Shown here in pieces: positions 25,064 through 34,030 of a DNA stretch of 64,000 bases. The translations under genes and the position numbers were made by a program. Location of the stretch: the NCBI GenBank assembly GCA_947455725.1, contig CANGPL010000003.1, positions 1-64,000 on the forward strand, written 5' to 3'. The first letter of the stretch is position 1; each line of letters begins with the position of its first letter. The notes beneath the pieces are model-generated. The model was not told the DNA's origin, made no database searches, and was given only the letters and a program-made list of their open reading frames with translations. The DNA is from Hyphomicrobiales bacterium. Its GTDB lineage: Bacteria > Pseudomonadota > Alphaproteobacteria > Rhizobiales > Beijerinckiaceae.

Positions 25064-25165
25064 GAGAGCGAGGCTATCGCCTTAGTCGGGGTGGCCCATC
25101 CTCCCCGATAGCGTGCTGCACCACGCCGTCTGCTGCCGCTCTCAAACCATGATTGGCGTTGAGAG
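25064..25165 (-). ncRNA. Structured 5' leader RNA of the small ORF, with alternative pairings
   Basis: This stretch belongs to the 384-bp gap between ABC-F and the lipoprotein gene. On the minus strand CTCTCAA (25165-25159) can pair with TTGAGAG (25145-25139). The overlapping GAGAGCG (25143-25137) can instead pair with CGCTCTC (25070-25064), which ends 6 bases before the AGGAGG site. The two pairings exclude each other. Between them GCTATCG (25112-25106) pairs with CGATAGC (25079-25073). A TTGACA at about 25197 could be a -35, but I see no good -10. The design resembles a riboswitch or attenuator, though no known class was recognised. Confidence 0.4.
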
Positions 25166-25226
25166 TAAGGCGCGCGACCACGCGGGCTTAACTGTCAAAA
25201 AGAACAGGTGTTAATCGGCAAACGCC

Positions 25227-25601
25227 TTAACGCACCACGCGTTTCAAGCGATTATCCGAGAACAGATAAACCGCTTTGCCATTCGGCTCCATATAGAGCA
25301 TCGTCGTTTCGCGCTTCGAGTTTTGGCTAGCACCACTCATAACGCTCAGCGGTGCCTCCCCATGGAGCGCTACGATCTGGCACTCGCCTAACCCCATCAA
25401 CGCGTCATCGGGTTTGCCTTTGTAAGGCGCTACATCGAATGTAATCGTCTCCGTGCATTTACCCATCTCATCGACGATCGCGCCGAAGGATGATGTCGGA
25501 GCAGCTTGTTGCGGCAAGGCTGCGATAGGCTTCGCCTTCTCCGAGTTACACGCGGCAAGCGCCAGCCCCACAACCAAAATGGCGGATAATGATTTCATCA
25601 T
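25227..25601 (-). CDS. Small lipoprotein, function unknown
   Basis: A 124-residue predicted lipoprotein. It has a hydrophobic signal (SLSAILVVGLALAAC) with lipobox LAAC and the acylated cysteine at residue 18. The mature part has a paired-cysteine pattern (C in GKCTET and in GECQIV), the segment DDALMGLGECQIVALHGEAP, and ends TMLYMEPNGKAVYLFSDNRLKRVVR. Rhizobiales have similar small lipoproteins without assigned function. The ATG pair (25601 and 25598) overlaps the holC stop, so it is translated from the holC transcript. The structured small ORF unit follows on the same strand. Confidence 0.75.
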   Translation of the reverse strand: MMKSLSAILVVGLALAACNSEKAKPIAALPQQAAPTSSFGAIVDEMGKCTETITFDVAPYKGKPDDALMGLGECQIVALHGEAPLSVMSGASQNSKRETTMLYMEPNGKAVYLFSDNRLKRVVR

Positions 25602-26050
25602 GCCTTTTTCTCCCATCGTCCGCTTTCGCTTTGCTGCCAATAGGTGCTTTCCAATCCGCGATTGCGCACCTCTTTCCAAGCTTTGCGCGCCTCGGAAAGG
25701 GCTACATCATCATTGCCATCAAACAGCAAAACGACGCGCTGATAGCTCTCAACTTTTTCAGGAAATTCAGCGCCCTCAACCAGAAATAAAATATCCGGCC
25801 GGTTCGGCTCATCCTGTGTTGCTGTCAAGATAATCGGCTCAATCTCAGCATAAGGCTCCGATGCCACCGCGTGGGGAAGAAAACTTTCTTCCGAATAAGA
25901 CCAAAGCGCCTCATCGAGCAACTGAACCTTGTCCGCGCTTTTTGCTCTTACAACCGCACGCCATCCGCGCTCTAAGGTCTTTTCCAGCAAGGCTGGAATG
26001 ACTTTCTCAAGCGGTTGGCGTTCGAGATGGTAGAACAAAATGTCGGTCAT
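25598..26050 (-). CDS. holC: DNA polymerase III chi subunit
   Basis: A 150-residue protein of the HolC family, the clamp-loader accessory subunit that contacts single-stranded-DNA-binding protein. Conserved features are the N-terminal MTDILFYHLERQPLEKVIPALLEKTLERGWRAVVRA, LDEALWSYSEESFLPHA, and the ILFLVEGAEFP and RVVLLFDGND strands. ATG 26050 is the start. It is nine bases downstream of pepA, the common pepA-holC tandem, and its stop overlaps the lipoprotein start. Confidence 0.95.
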   Translation of the reverse strand: MTDILFYHLERQPLEKVIPALLEKTLERGWRAVVRAKSADKVQLLDEALWSYSEESFLPHAVASEPYAEIEPIILTATQDEPNRPDILFLVEGAEFPEKVESYQRVVLLFDGNDDVALSEARKAWKEVRNRGLESTYWQQSESGRWEKKA

Positions 26051-26059
26051 CAACCGGTC

Positions 26060-27577
26060 TCAGTCTTCGTAATAATCGGCGACAAACCGATCCAGCAAGC
26101 GAACGCCCCAGCCCGAACCCCAGCTCTTATTAATATCGCTTTCGGGCGAACCCATCGCGGTGCCCGCAATATCCAAATGCACCCAAGGTGTATCGCCAAC
26201 AAAGCGCTTCAAGAATTGAGCCGCCGTAATGGATCCCGCGAAACGACCACCGGTATTTTTCATATCGGCAAATTTCGAGTCGATCATTTTGTCGTAAGCG
26301 GTGGAAAGCGGCAGACGCCACACCGTCTCGCCGGTTGCAACACCTGCTGCATGAAGCCGCTCGGAAAGCGTGTCGTTATTCGAGAATAGTCCGGCATTTT
26401 CCTGCCCAAGGGCCACCAAAACGGCACCCGTCAAGGTTGCCAAATCAATCATCAGCGAAGGCTTATAGTGTTCTTTGATGTACCAAAGAACATCACCCAA
26501 AACGAGGCGTCCTTCGGCATCCGTATTGATGATTTCAATCGTTTGGCCCGAGAGCGACGTCACAATATCGCCCGGCCGTTGCGCGTTGCCGTCTGGCATA
26601 TTTTCAACAAGACCAATCGCGCCAATCGCATTCACCTTGGCCTTACGAGACGCCAGGGCGTGCATGAGACCCACCACGCAAGCGGCCCCTCCCATGTCGC
26701 CCTTCATATCTTCCATACCCGCCGCAGGCTTGATTGAAATACCGCCGGTATCAAAAACAACGCCCTTACCGATAAAGGCGAGCGGTCCGGTCTTGGCCGA
26801 TTTTGCGGCCTTGGCCCCGTTCCACCGCATTATAACAACGCGGCTTTCTTTCGATGATCCTTGGCCAACGCCCAGCAAGGCCCGCATACCAATTTTGGCG
26901 AGTTGCTTTTCATCGAGCACGGTTACTTCAACGCCGAGCTTTGTAAGCTCCGATGCACGCCGCGCGAATTCGACCGGATCCAACACATTTGGCGGCTCAT
27001 TCACAAGATTGCGCGCTAATATCACGCCGTCAGCGATGCCCTCGCCCGCCTTGGAAAGTTTTTTAGCCTCCGCATGGGCCGCGAGCCCAATTTTAACGCT
27101 TACCGTTCCAGATGTCTTCTCGGTATCATTATCCCGCTTTTTCGTCTGATATTTATCGAAACGATAGGCCCGCAACCGCATACCCATTGCCAAATCTGAC
27201 GCCGCTTGGCCATCAACCCGCCAATCCGAAGGGCCAATTAATAACACGCTAGCGGACTTCGCTGATCCAAGCCTGCCCGCAATAACGCCGCCCAAGCGCA
27301 CATAATCGGTTTCTTTCCGATCCTTTTCGCCGCCAATGCCGATCAAAATCACCCGTTCAACCTCAAGACCATGCGGCGCGGTCACCGTCAGCGCGGCCTT
27401 AGCCTTGCCCTTAAAATTTTCCGCCTCAATCGCGCGCTTTAAGGATTGCGCCCCTGTCGTGCCAATCAGTTTACGAACGGCATCGGGCAACTGACCGTCA
27501 TCGCCAATGAAAACAATCAAAGAGCCCGTCTTCGAGATATCTGGGGCGGAATAGGTAATTTTTAGCACTTCCGACAT
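26060..27577 (-). CDS. pepA: Leucyl aminopeptidase (M17, PepA)
   Basis: Cytosolic hexameric di-metal aminopeptidase that removes N-terminal residues from peptides. The 505-residue protein has the M17 signature [14 protein letters not shown] and metal-binding [27 protein letters not shown]. The less conserved N-terminal domain carries the [25 protein letters not shown] region. ATG 27577 is preceded by GGGAG at good spacing; an in-frame upstream start is less likely. It is divergent from lptF with 185 bp between starts and leads into holC. Confidence 0.95.
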   Translation of the reverse strand: MSEVLKITYSAPDISKTGSLIVFIGDDGQLPDAVRKLIGTTGAQSLKRAIEAENFKGKAKAALTVTAPHGLEVERVILIGIGGEKDRKETDYVRLGGVIAGRLGSAKSASVLLIGPSDWRVDGQAASDLAMGMRLRAYRFDKYQTKKRDNDTEKTSGTVSVKIGLAAHAEAKKLSKAGEGIADGVILARNLVNEPPNVLDPVEFARRASELTKLGVEVTVLDEKQLAKIGMRALLGVGQGSSKESRVVIMRWNGAKAAKSAKTGPLAFIGKGVVFDTGGISIKPAAGMEDMKGDMGGAACVVGLMHALASRKAKVNAIGAIGLVENMPDGNAQRPGDIVTSLSGQTIEIINTDAEGRLVLGDVLWYIKEHYKPSLMIDLATLTGAVLVALGQENAGLFSNNDTLSERLHAAGVATGETVWRLPLSTAYDKMIDSKFADMKNTGGRFAGSITAAQFLKRFVGDTPWVHLDIAGTAMGSPESDINKSWGSGWGVRLLDRFVADYYED

Positions 27578-27718
27578 TGCAAGCTCCCGGCGCATGACGC
27601 CTTTTTGATCGAGTTCTGGCAGAAACCGCAAAACTATGGAAAAATGCTCCGCGGTAACGCTTCGAGAATCTAGGTTGATCTTTTATACCGGCCCTTGTTA
27701 GCACTGCAAACGACCCCT

Positions 27719-27735
27719 TGCATCTTGAAGATGCA
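27719..27735. promoter_or_regulatory. 17-bp palindrome before lptF
   Basis: TGCATCTT-G-AAGATGCA is a perfect 8-base inverted repeat with a single central base. It lies 28 bases upstream of the lptF ATG in the pepA-lptF divergent gap. It could be an operator or a compact hairpin in the lptF leader; no regulator is identifiable. Confidence 0.35.
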
Positions 27736-27762
27736 CTTTTGAAAGCAGAGTTTTGATCCCCC

Positions 27763-28917
27763 ATGGCCGTCCTTGATCGATATATCATTCGGCTAATCGG
27801 GTTTTCGGGGCTGTCAGCCCTTTGTGCGCTAACACTGGTCATTTGGATCAGTCAGGCGATGCATGATGTCGATCTGATTACGACACAGGGGCAATCGCTT
27901 CTATCCTTTCTGATTGTCACCGGATTAACATTGCCCGCAATGGCCGCCATTATCGCGCCGGTTGCCTCTTTCATAGGCATTATTCTCACGCTTAACCGGT
28001 TGAATGGGGACAGTGAATTAGCCGTCTTGAACGCTACCGGCATGTCGCCTTTACGGCTCTTGCGACCCCTCATGCTCGCAGCCTTTCTGGCGATGATCTT
28101 GTGCGGGTTACTCACGACTTGGGTCGTGCCCACAAGCATCCAAACCTGGCGAACGATGATTACCCAAATCCGTTCCGATTTTTTAACAAAAATCGTAAAG
28201 CCTGGGCGGTTTAACGAGCTCGAAAAAGACGTGGTCTTTCATTATCGCGAACGAGCGGGCGACGCGCTTCTTGGCATTTTTATCCAAGACAGCCGCGATC
28301 CCGACCTCGTTCTCGTCTATGTCGCAGAACATGGACGCATCGTTGCGGGCAAAGAAGGAAATTATCTCGTTCTCGAAAATGGCAGCGTCCAGCGTGAAAC
28401 CCGCCGCGCACAAGATGCGAGCATCGTCGCCTTCCAACGCTACGCGCTCGACCTCACCCAATTGGCACCCGGCAATGAAGAGCTTGTCTTTCAACCACAT
28501 GAAAGGCTGACACAGGATTTACTCATCGCCTATATTGGCAACCAAGATACATCGGCGAATGAAATTCGCATTGGTACCGAGCTCGCCGATCGATTATCGA
28601 CGCCACTTTACACGTTCACCTTCGCCGCTATTGGATTTGCGTTTTTAGGTCGCCCCCGCACCACAAGAAGCATTAAAACGACGGGCATTATTGCGACTAT
28701 TCTCATCGGCGCCGTCATACGAATTTTGGGTTTTGCTCTAATCGTTGGCTCGAAGACATCGCCCTATGTCATTATAATATCAATTTTATTTCCAATTTTA
28801 TCGGCCTTACTCGTTGTCGTGACCAATCTCATGCTGTCGAGAAAAATAAGATCATATGATTACGCCCGCTATGTCCCGATTTCTTGGGCGATGCGGGCAA
28901 TGGGTCGTAGGTTCTAA
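27763..28917 (+). CDS. lptF: LPS export permease LptF
   Basis: Inner-membrane permease of the LptB2FGC complex that extracts LPS and passes it to the periplasmic bridge. The 384-residue protein has three N-terminal helices, a periplasmic beta-jellyroll domain (about 120-270) and three C-terminal helices. Family markers are LDRYIIRLIGFSG at the N-terminus, NRLNGDSELAVLNATGMSPLRLLRP, and the WRTMITQIRSDFLTKIVKPGRFNEL region. The start is ATG 27763. lptG follows with one base between stop and start, and lptD comes next. Confidence 0.95.
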   Translation: MAVLDRYIIRLIGFSGLSALCALTLVIWISQAMHDVDLITTQGQSLLSFLIVTGLTLPAMAAIIAPVASFIGIILTLNRLNGDSELAVLNATGMSPLRLLRPLMLAAFLAMILCGLLTTWVVPTSIQTWRTMITQIRSDFLTKIVKPGRFNELEKDVVFHYRERAGDALLGIFIQDSRDPDLVLVYVAEHGRIVAGKEGNYLVLENGSVQRETRRAQDASIVAFQRYALDLTQLAPGNEELVFQPHERLTQDLLIAYIGNQDTSANEIRIGTELADRLSTPLYTFTFAAIGFAFLGRPRTTRSIKTTGIIATILIGAVIRILGFALIVGSKTSPYVIIISILFPILSALLVVVTNLMLSRKIRSYDYARYVPISWAMRAMGRRF

Positions 28918-28918
28918 A

Positions 28919-30001
28919 ATGCACATCACGATTTTAAGCCGCTATCTGTTCATCAAATTTGTGAAGAGCATCGTTGCCGTCTTCGCCATTGCCACGTTTT
29001 TAATTTACGTGCTCGACATGATTGAACTCACGCGCATTTCGAACGATGCGTCGGCTAATGCATTACTTCTTTCCGCGAGTTTAGCGGTTCTGCGCACACC
29101 CGTTGTCGCTGAACAAATTCTACCCTTCGCCGCCCTCTTCGGCGCGCTCGCGGCCTTTCTATCGCTCGGTAGAAGCCGAGAACTTGTCATCGCACGTGCT
29201 GCAGGAATGTCCGTTTGGCGTTTTCTGCTCCCGACGCTTCTCGCAGCCTTTTCGCTGGGCATCGTAGCGACTTTGGTTTTCAATCCCTTATCGGCCAAGC
29301 TCAAATCCATTGCAGACCAAGAAAGCCTTCATGCGATTGTTCCGTCATCGTCAGAGCAGATGCACAATGTCTGGATCCGCCAAAAAAGCATTGATGGCGA
29401 GGCGATCTTGCGAGCGGGCACGGCCAACACGGCATCCGCCGAATTTCAACATGTCACCGCATTCGAATTCGATAAACAAGGTAATTTTATTCATCGCGTA
29501 GAGGCCAATACCGCCCATTTGCAGGACGGCTACTGGGTGATGAACACGGTGAAAATTCTAAGCCCCGGTATTCCACCGGAAATTCACGACACCTATGAGC
29601 TTCCAACCTATTTGACGGCTGCTCAAATTCAACAGTCACTATCAGAGCCTGAAACCATATCCTTTTACGAGCTTTTATCGTGGGCAAAGGCAACGGAAGC
29701 CGCTGGATTGGATGCCGCACGCTATTTTCAACAATATCACTCGCTTTTGGCCCGCCCTCTTCTCATGGCGGCCATGTTGTTGTTAGCCGCCACCGTTAGC
29801 CTGCGATTTTCACGCACTGGGGCCCAATTTATCTCCATTTTGGGCGCGATCGGTGCCGGATTTGCACTTTTTGTCTCAAATAAAGTTTTGGGCGATCTGG
29901 GTGCCGCCGGGATGCTTCCAACTTTATTAACCTCGTTCCTCTTTCCTGCCATCGCAGGTTTGCTCTGCACCCTCGTTTTGCTGTATCAAGAAGACGGTTA
30001 A
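28919..30001 (+). CDS. lptG: LPS export permease LptG
   Basis: Partner of LptF, 360 residues, with the same six-helix plus jellyroll design. Markers are ILSRYLFIKFVKSIVAVFAI (first helix), LGRSRELVIARAAGMSVWRFLLPTL and the C-terminal helices from about 265 onward (LARPLLMAAMLLLAATVSLRFSRTG). ATG 28919 directly follows the lptF stop at 28917. Earlier in-frame ATG codons lie inside lptF and would place residues before the first helix. Transcription likely continues to lptD 24 bp later. Confidence 0.95.
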   Translation: MHITILSRYLFIKFVKSIVAVFAIATFLIYVLDMIELTRISNDASANALLLSASLAVLRTPVVAEQILPFAALFGALAAFLSLGRSRELVIARAAGMSVWRFLLPTLLAAFSLGIVATLVFNPLSAKLKSIADQESLHAIVPSSSEQMHNVWIRQKSIDGEAILRAGTANTASAEFQHVTAFEFDKQGNFIHRVEANTAHLQDGYWVMNTVKILSPGIPPEIHDTYELPTYLTAAQIQQSLSEPETISFYELLSWAKATEAAGLDAARYFQQYHSLLARPLLMAAMLLLAATVSLRFSRTGAQFISILGAIGAGFALFVSNKVLGDLGAAGMLPTLLTSFLFPAIAGLLCTLVLLYQEDG

Positions 30002-30025
30002 CAGGAATGCGAGGACGTCACTCTA

Positions 30026-32443
30026 TTGGGTGCCAAATTGGCAGTTTACCTCGCCCGATTGGCGAAATTGGCTTGTGTCTTCGTCATGCTTTTGGCGGGA
30101 GCGTTGTCGTTCGTCCAGATTTCGATCGCTGCTGAAACGGCAAGCACTAACATTGCAGCAAAAAATCCAGATAAATTAACCGTTAATGCAGATGAACTTG
30201 TCTATGATACCGATAAAAATACGGTTTCCGCGTCGGGCAATGCCAAGCTATATTACCAAAGAAAAGTTTTAGAGGCTGATAAGGTTATTTATCATTCCGA
30301 TACGGGGCATGTTTACGCTGAAGGTCATGTCATTTTAACGGAACCAGACGGCCAAATTCTTCACGCTGCCTCATTAGAACTGTCTGAACAATTTAGAGAC
30401 GGTTTTATCAATTCCTTTAAAATTGATACGCCCGATAATACGCATTTCGTAGCCCCTCGTGGGGAGCGCATCGCGAGTACGCAGACGATCTTCGAAAAGG
30501 GAACCTTTACCGCTTGCGACGCCTGTAAAGACGATCCGTCGAAGCCACCGCTATGGCAGGTTCGCGCGCGACGGATCATTCACAACCAAGTCGAAAAAGT
30601 CATCTATTACGAAGATGCGACGCTCGATATAGGCGGCGTACCGGTTATGTATATGCCGTATTTCTCGGCGCCTGATAACACAATCCCGAGGCGGTCCGGA
30701 TTTTTGACGCCACAATACACGGCCACCAGCACGCTCGGCCAAGGATTTGCAGCACCCTATTATTACGTGATCAGTCCGGATCGCGACGTAACGGTGACCC
30801 CTACCTATTATTCCCGCCAAGGTCTTTTGCTGGAAGGCGAATATCGTCAGAAACTGCAAAACGGCGACATAACTTTCCGTTTAGGTGGCATTTCACAAAA
30901 TGACCGGAGTGCGTTTCTACCTTGGCCAAATGGTGCCGGTGACATGCCCATTCGCGGCTATGCGGAAGCGATTGGAAAAATCAACATCAACAGCCAATGG
31001 AATTGGGGCTGGGATCTCGCCTATAGTTCCGACAAATGGTTCTATCAAAATTATAAAATCGATACGCCATCGGTCACTTCCCTTGGCACGATCAAGCGTG
31101 AGTCGACCTCGACAGCGTTTCTTCAGGGAAAGGGCGACCACAGTTTCTTTGATGGTCGTGGTTATTATTTCCAGTCTCTGTTGACCGAAGACAATCAGCT
31201 TCACCAGCCGTTGATTTTACCTGTTGTGGATTATGACCGTCGGTTCCACCTTAATGGACCGATTGCAGGCGAACTGGCTTTAACGACCAACCTAACCAAT
31301 GTCTCGCGCTTAGAAGCGGATATCGGATCGCTAACGAGCAATTGTGGGGCCCCCTACACCACGTCCAATTGTTACATGCGGGGTGTAGGCGGGAATTACA
31401 GCCGATACACCGCCGAGATGGCGTGGCGTCGAAGCTTTATTGATCCCGCGGGTGAATCTTGGACGCCGTTTGCATCCTTCAGAGGCGACACCGCCTACAC
31501 AACACTATTTCATAATGGTGATGTAAATTCGGGCCAATCGAACCTAATTGACGCCACCGATACCGGACTAGCGCGGAGTATGGGTACCGTCGGTGTGACC
31601 TATCGCTATCCGTTCATTGCCGCGAGCAAATTGGGAACCAGCGTTTTCGAGCCAATTGCGCAAATCATTGCCCGCCCGAATGAAACGAATATCGGTCAAT
31701 TACCGAATGAAGATTCCCAAAGCCTTGTTTTTGACGACACCAATCTTTTCGCCGTTGATAAATTTGCAGGCTATGATCGAATGGAAGGTGGCTCTCGCGC
31801 CAATCTCGGGGGGCAATTTACGCTCAACATGAACAATGGTGCGCGCACAAATTTTCTGGTCGGGCAGTCCTATCAATTGGGTGGCGTGAATTCCTTCGCC
31901 CAAAGAGATCTGGCTTTGACGGGGGCGGATTCCGGACTGAATAAAACCGTGTCTGACTATGTATCTCGGCTTCAGTTTGTTCCGACCAAAGACCTTAATT
32001 TTACGCTACGCGGCCGTTTCGATCCGCAAGGCATACAAAGCCGCCGCTTCGAAGCGGAAACAAGCGCTCAATTCGGCAAGCTCGGGACAAGCCTGATCTA
32101 TGCCAATTATGACGCGCAGCCTAATGCGGGAATCCTGACACGCCGCGAAGGCGTCGGCGCAAGTGCGAGCTATGCGTTGACCGATCATTGGAGTGTATCT
32201 GGCGGCGCGCTCTATTCGCTGAGCCGATACCTAACGGATCCTAATGTAGCGCATGATTATCTCGCTTCCTATTCGACGGCAGCGGCCTACCATGATGAGT
32301 GTACGGATTTCTCCGTTCAGTTTATCGGAAAAGATCCGCTGGCCACTGGAACAACGGATACCGGCCAAACAATTTTCTTCCGCCTGTCTTTAAGAACCCT
32401 GGGAACGATTGACGCGAAATCTTCCACCGGCAATGCGTATTAA
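30026..32443 (+). CDS. lptD: LPS-assembly protein LptD
   Basis: Outer-membrane beta-barrel that inserts LPS into the outer leaflet together with LptE. The 805-residue protein has a signal peptide (hydrophobic to about residue 34, then AAETAS) and a periplasmic LptA/OstA jellyroll (LTVNADELVYDTDKNTVSASG, about 48-130). Cysteines at TACDACKDD can form the disulfides of the family, and a large C-terminal barrel follows. The only plausible start is a TTG at 30026, because no ATG precedes the signal sequence in this frame. rsmA begins 9 bases after the stop, so the usual surA and pdxA are missing here. Confidence 0.93.
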   Translation: MGAKLAVYLARLAKLACVFVMLLAGALSFVQISIAAETASTNIAAKNPDKLTVNADELVYDTDKNTVSASGNAKLYYQRKVLEADKVIYHSDTGHVYAEGHVILTEPDGQILHAASLELSEQFRDGFINSFKIDTPDNTHFVAPRGERIASTQTIFEKGTFTACDACKDDPSKPPLWQVRARRIIHNQVEKVIYYEDATLDIGGVPVMYMPYFSAPDNTIPRRSGFLTPQYTATSTLGQGFAAPYYYVISPDRDVTVTPTYYSRQGLLLEGEYRQKLQNGDITFRLGGISQNDRSAFLPWPNGAGDMPIRGYAEAIGKININSQWNWGWDLAYSSDKWFYQNYKIDTPSVTSLGTIKRESTSTAFLQGKGDHSFFDGRGYYFQSLLTEDNQLHQPLILPVVDYDRRFHLNGPIAGELALTTNLTNVSRLEADIGSLTSNCGAPYTTSNCYMRGVGGNYSRYTAEMAWRRSFIDPAGESWTPFASFRGDTAYTTLFHNGDVNSGQSNLIDATDTGLARSMGTVGVTYRYPFIAASKLGTSVFEPIAQIIARPNETNIGQLPNEDSQSLVFDDTNLFAVDKFAGYDRMEGGSRANLGGQFTLNMNNGARTNFLVGQSYQLGGVNSFAQRDLALTGADSGLNKTVSDYVSRLQFVPTKDLNFTLRGRFDPQGIQSRRFEAETSAQFGKLGTSLIYANYDAQPNAGILTRREGVGASASYALTDHWSVSGGALYSLSRYLTDPNVAHDYLASYSTAAAYHDECTDFSVQFIGKDPLATGTTDTGQTIFFRLSLRTLGTIDAKSSTGNAY

Positions 32444-32452
32444 TGGCTCCCC

Positions 32453-33295
32453 GTGTCCATCGATAACCTCCCGCCTCTTCGCGACATCATCGAAAAATAT
32501 GACCTTGGCGCCAAAAAGTCGCTCGGCCAGAATTTTTTGTTCGACCTCAACCTAACAACAAAAATTGCAAAATCCGGCGGCGACCTCGACGGTGTAACCG
32601 TCGTCGAAATCGGGCCGGGTCCCGGCGGTTTGACGCGGGCACTGTTGGCCGCAGGCGCCAAGCGCGTCATTGGCATCGAAAAGGACGAACGGTGCCTAGC
32701 AGCCCTCGCCGAGATTGGATCTTACTATCCCAATCGTCTTTCGATTATCTCAACCGACGCGTTAACGATCGATTGGCAGGCTTTATCTATCGAAAGTCCG
32801 TGCAGGATTATCGCAAATCTACCCTATAATATCGGAACTTTGCTGCTCACCCATTGGATCGGCGACATACATTGGCCGCCGCCCTTCGACTCCTTTATCC
32901 TCATGTTCCAGCGCGAAGTAGCCGAACGCATCGTCGCAACCCCGGAAAATCCCCATGATTACGGACGTTTAGGCGTTTTATGCGGCTGGCGCACCGAAGC
33001 TAAAATCTTGTTTGACGTACCGCCCCAAGCCTTTAATCCACCGCCCAAAATTATGTCCTCAGTCGTAAAAATTACACCTAGAATCAATCCCTTACCGTGT
33101 AATGTTAAGACGCTATCTAAGGTAACCCAGCACGCTTTCGGGCAGAGGCGCAAAATGCTCCGCCAAAGCCTAAAAGGCCTCGGCATGGATCCAGTAAAAC
33201 TCTGTGAAGAGGTAGGAATAGACCCCACCGCGCGAGCAGAAACGGTGCCAGTGGAACTATTCGTTGCTCTGGCAAACCGGTTAGATCAGGCTTAA
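32453..33295 (+). CDS. rsmA: 16S rRNA dimethyladenosine transferase (RsmA/KsgA)
   Basis: Methylates A1518 and A1519 of 16S rRNA (E. coli numbering) during 30S maturation. The 280-residue enzyme has motif [15 protein letters not shown], the acidic residue at GIEKDERCL, and the catalytic NLPY in [11 protein letters not shown]. The N-terminal [17 protein letters not shown] is a family hallmark. GTG 32453 is the start, as no ATG is available before this motif. It sits 9 bp after lptD. Its TAA abuts the convergent gmk stop with no base between. Confidence 0.95.
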   Translation: MSIDNLPPLRDIIEKYDLGAKKSLGQNFLFDLNLTTKIAKSGGDLDGVTVVEIGPGPGGLTRALLAAGAKRVIGIEKDERCLAALAEIGSYYPNRLSIISTDALTIDWQALSIESPCRIIANLPYNIGTLLLTHWIGDIHWPPPFDSFILMFQREVAERIVATPENPHDYGRLGVLCGWRTEAKILFDVPPQAFNPPPKIMSSVVKITPRINPLPCNVKTLSKVTQHAFGQRRKMLRQSLKGLGMDPVKLCEEVGIDPTARAETVPVELFVALANRLDQA

Positions 33296-33967
33296 TCAGT
33301 CGCCTTCTGCGATTAAAGCATTCACAAACTGCTCAAGACCCGTTTGCCTTTCCCGCCGAAGCCTTTCAGCCGCGAGAATTATACGTAATCGGGAAAAGGT
33401 CCGGTCCAAATCATCATTGACCAAGACATAACTATACTCGGACCAGCGACGTATTTCCTTCTTCGCATTGGCAAGGCGCTTTTCAATCACGTCCTGACTA
33501 TCCTCGGCCCGCCTCTCAAGCCGAGAACGAAGTTCAGCCATTGAAGGCGGAAGTATAAAAATACTCACGACGTCATTCGGCGCACTCGCTACCAGTTGTC
33601 GCGTGCCCTGATAGTCAATATCGAAAAGTATATCTTTACCCGCTTCGAGAGCTCGCTCTACTTCTTTACGTGGTGACCCATAATGATTGCCATGAACTTC
33701 TGCCGACTCCAGAAGATCACCTCTCGATTTCATCGAAAGAAATTCATTCTCGGAAATAAAATAGTAATGGACGCCCTCAACCTCACTCGCTCGCCGCTCG
33801 CGAGTGGTGACCGAGACTGACAGCGAGAGGCTCGGCTCTTGCTCCCGAAGCAATCGGGTCAACGTCGTTTTACCCGCCCCTGAGGGTGACGATAAGACGA
33901 ACATAAGGCCCCGGCGGCTTACGGTCTCATTGGCTAAATGAGCAATCATTTCAATATTTTCCCTCAT
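33296..33967 (-). CDS. gmk: Guanylate kinase
   Basis: Phosphorylates GMP to GDP. The 223-residue protein has the P-loop SSPSGAGKTT, GMP-binding SVTTRERRASEVEGVHYYF with the tyrosines of the GMP site, and GNHYGSPRKEVE. The C-terminal lid includes RRAEDSQDVIEKRLANAKKEI. ATG 33967 has GCGGAT upstream; a second ATG at 33949 is possible and would remove six residues ahead of the P-loop. In related genomes yicC lies between mltG and gmk; here only 63 bp separate them. Confidence 0.95.
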   Translation of the reverse strand: MRENIEMIAHLANETVSRRGLMFVLSSPSGAGKTTLTRLLREQEPSLSLSVSVTTRERRASEVEGVHYYFISENEFLSMKSRGDLLESAEVHGNHYGSPRKEVERALEAGKDILFDIDYQGTRQLVASAPNDVVSIFILPPSMAELRSRLERRAEDSQDVIEKRLANAKKEIRRWSEYSYVLVNDDLDRTFSRLRIILAAERLRRERQTGLEQFVNALIAEGD

Positions 33968-34030
33968 CGATCCGCGGTGCAAAACGTAATGCGTTGTTGC
34001 AACCTTCAGATCAAGTCACCGAATGTAAAA

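Noticed and set aside
24917-25200. Known RNA such as 6S RNA, SRP RNA, RNase P RNA or tmRNA in the 384-bp gap
   Set aside because: None of the hallmark sequences was found (no SRP GGTCAGG...GGAAGG loop, no RNase P P4 sequence, no tmRNA tRNA-like ends). The region is therefore left as unassigned.
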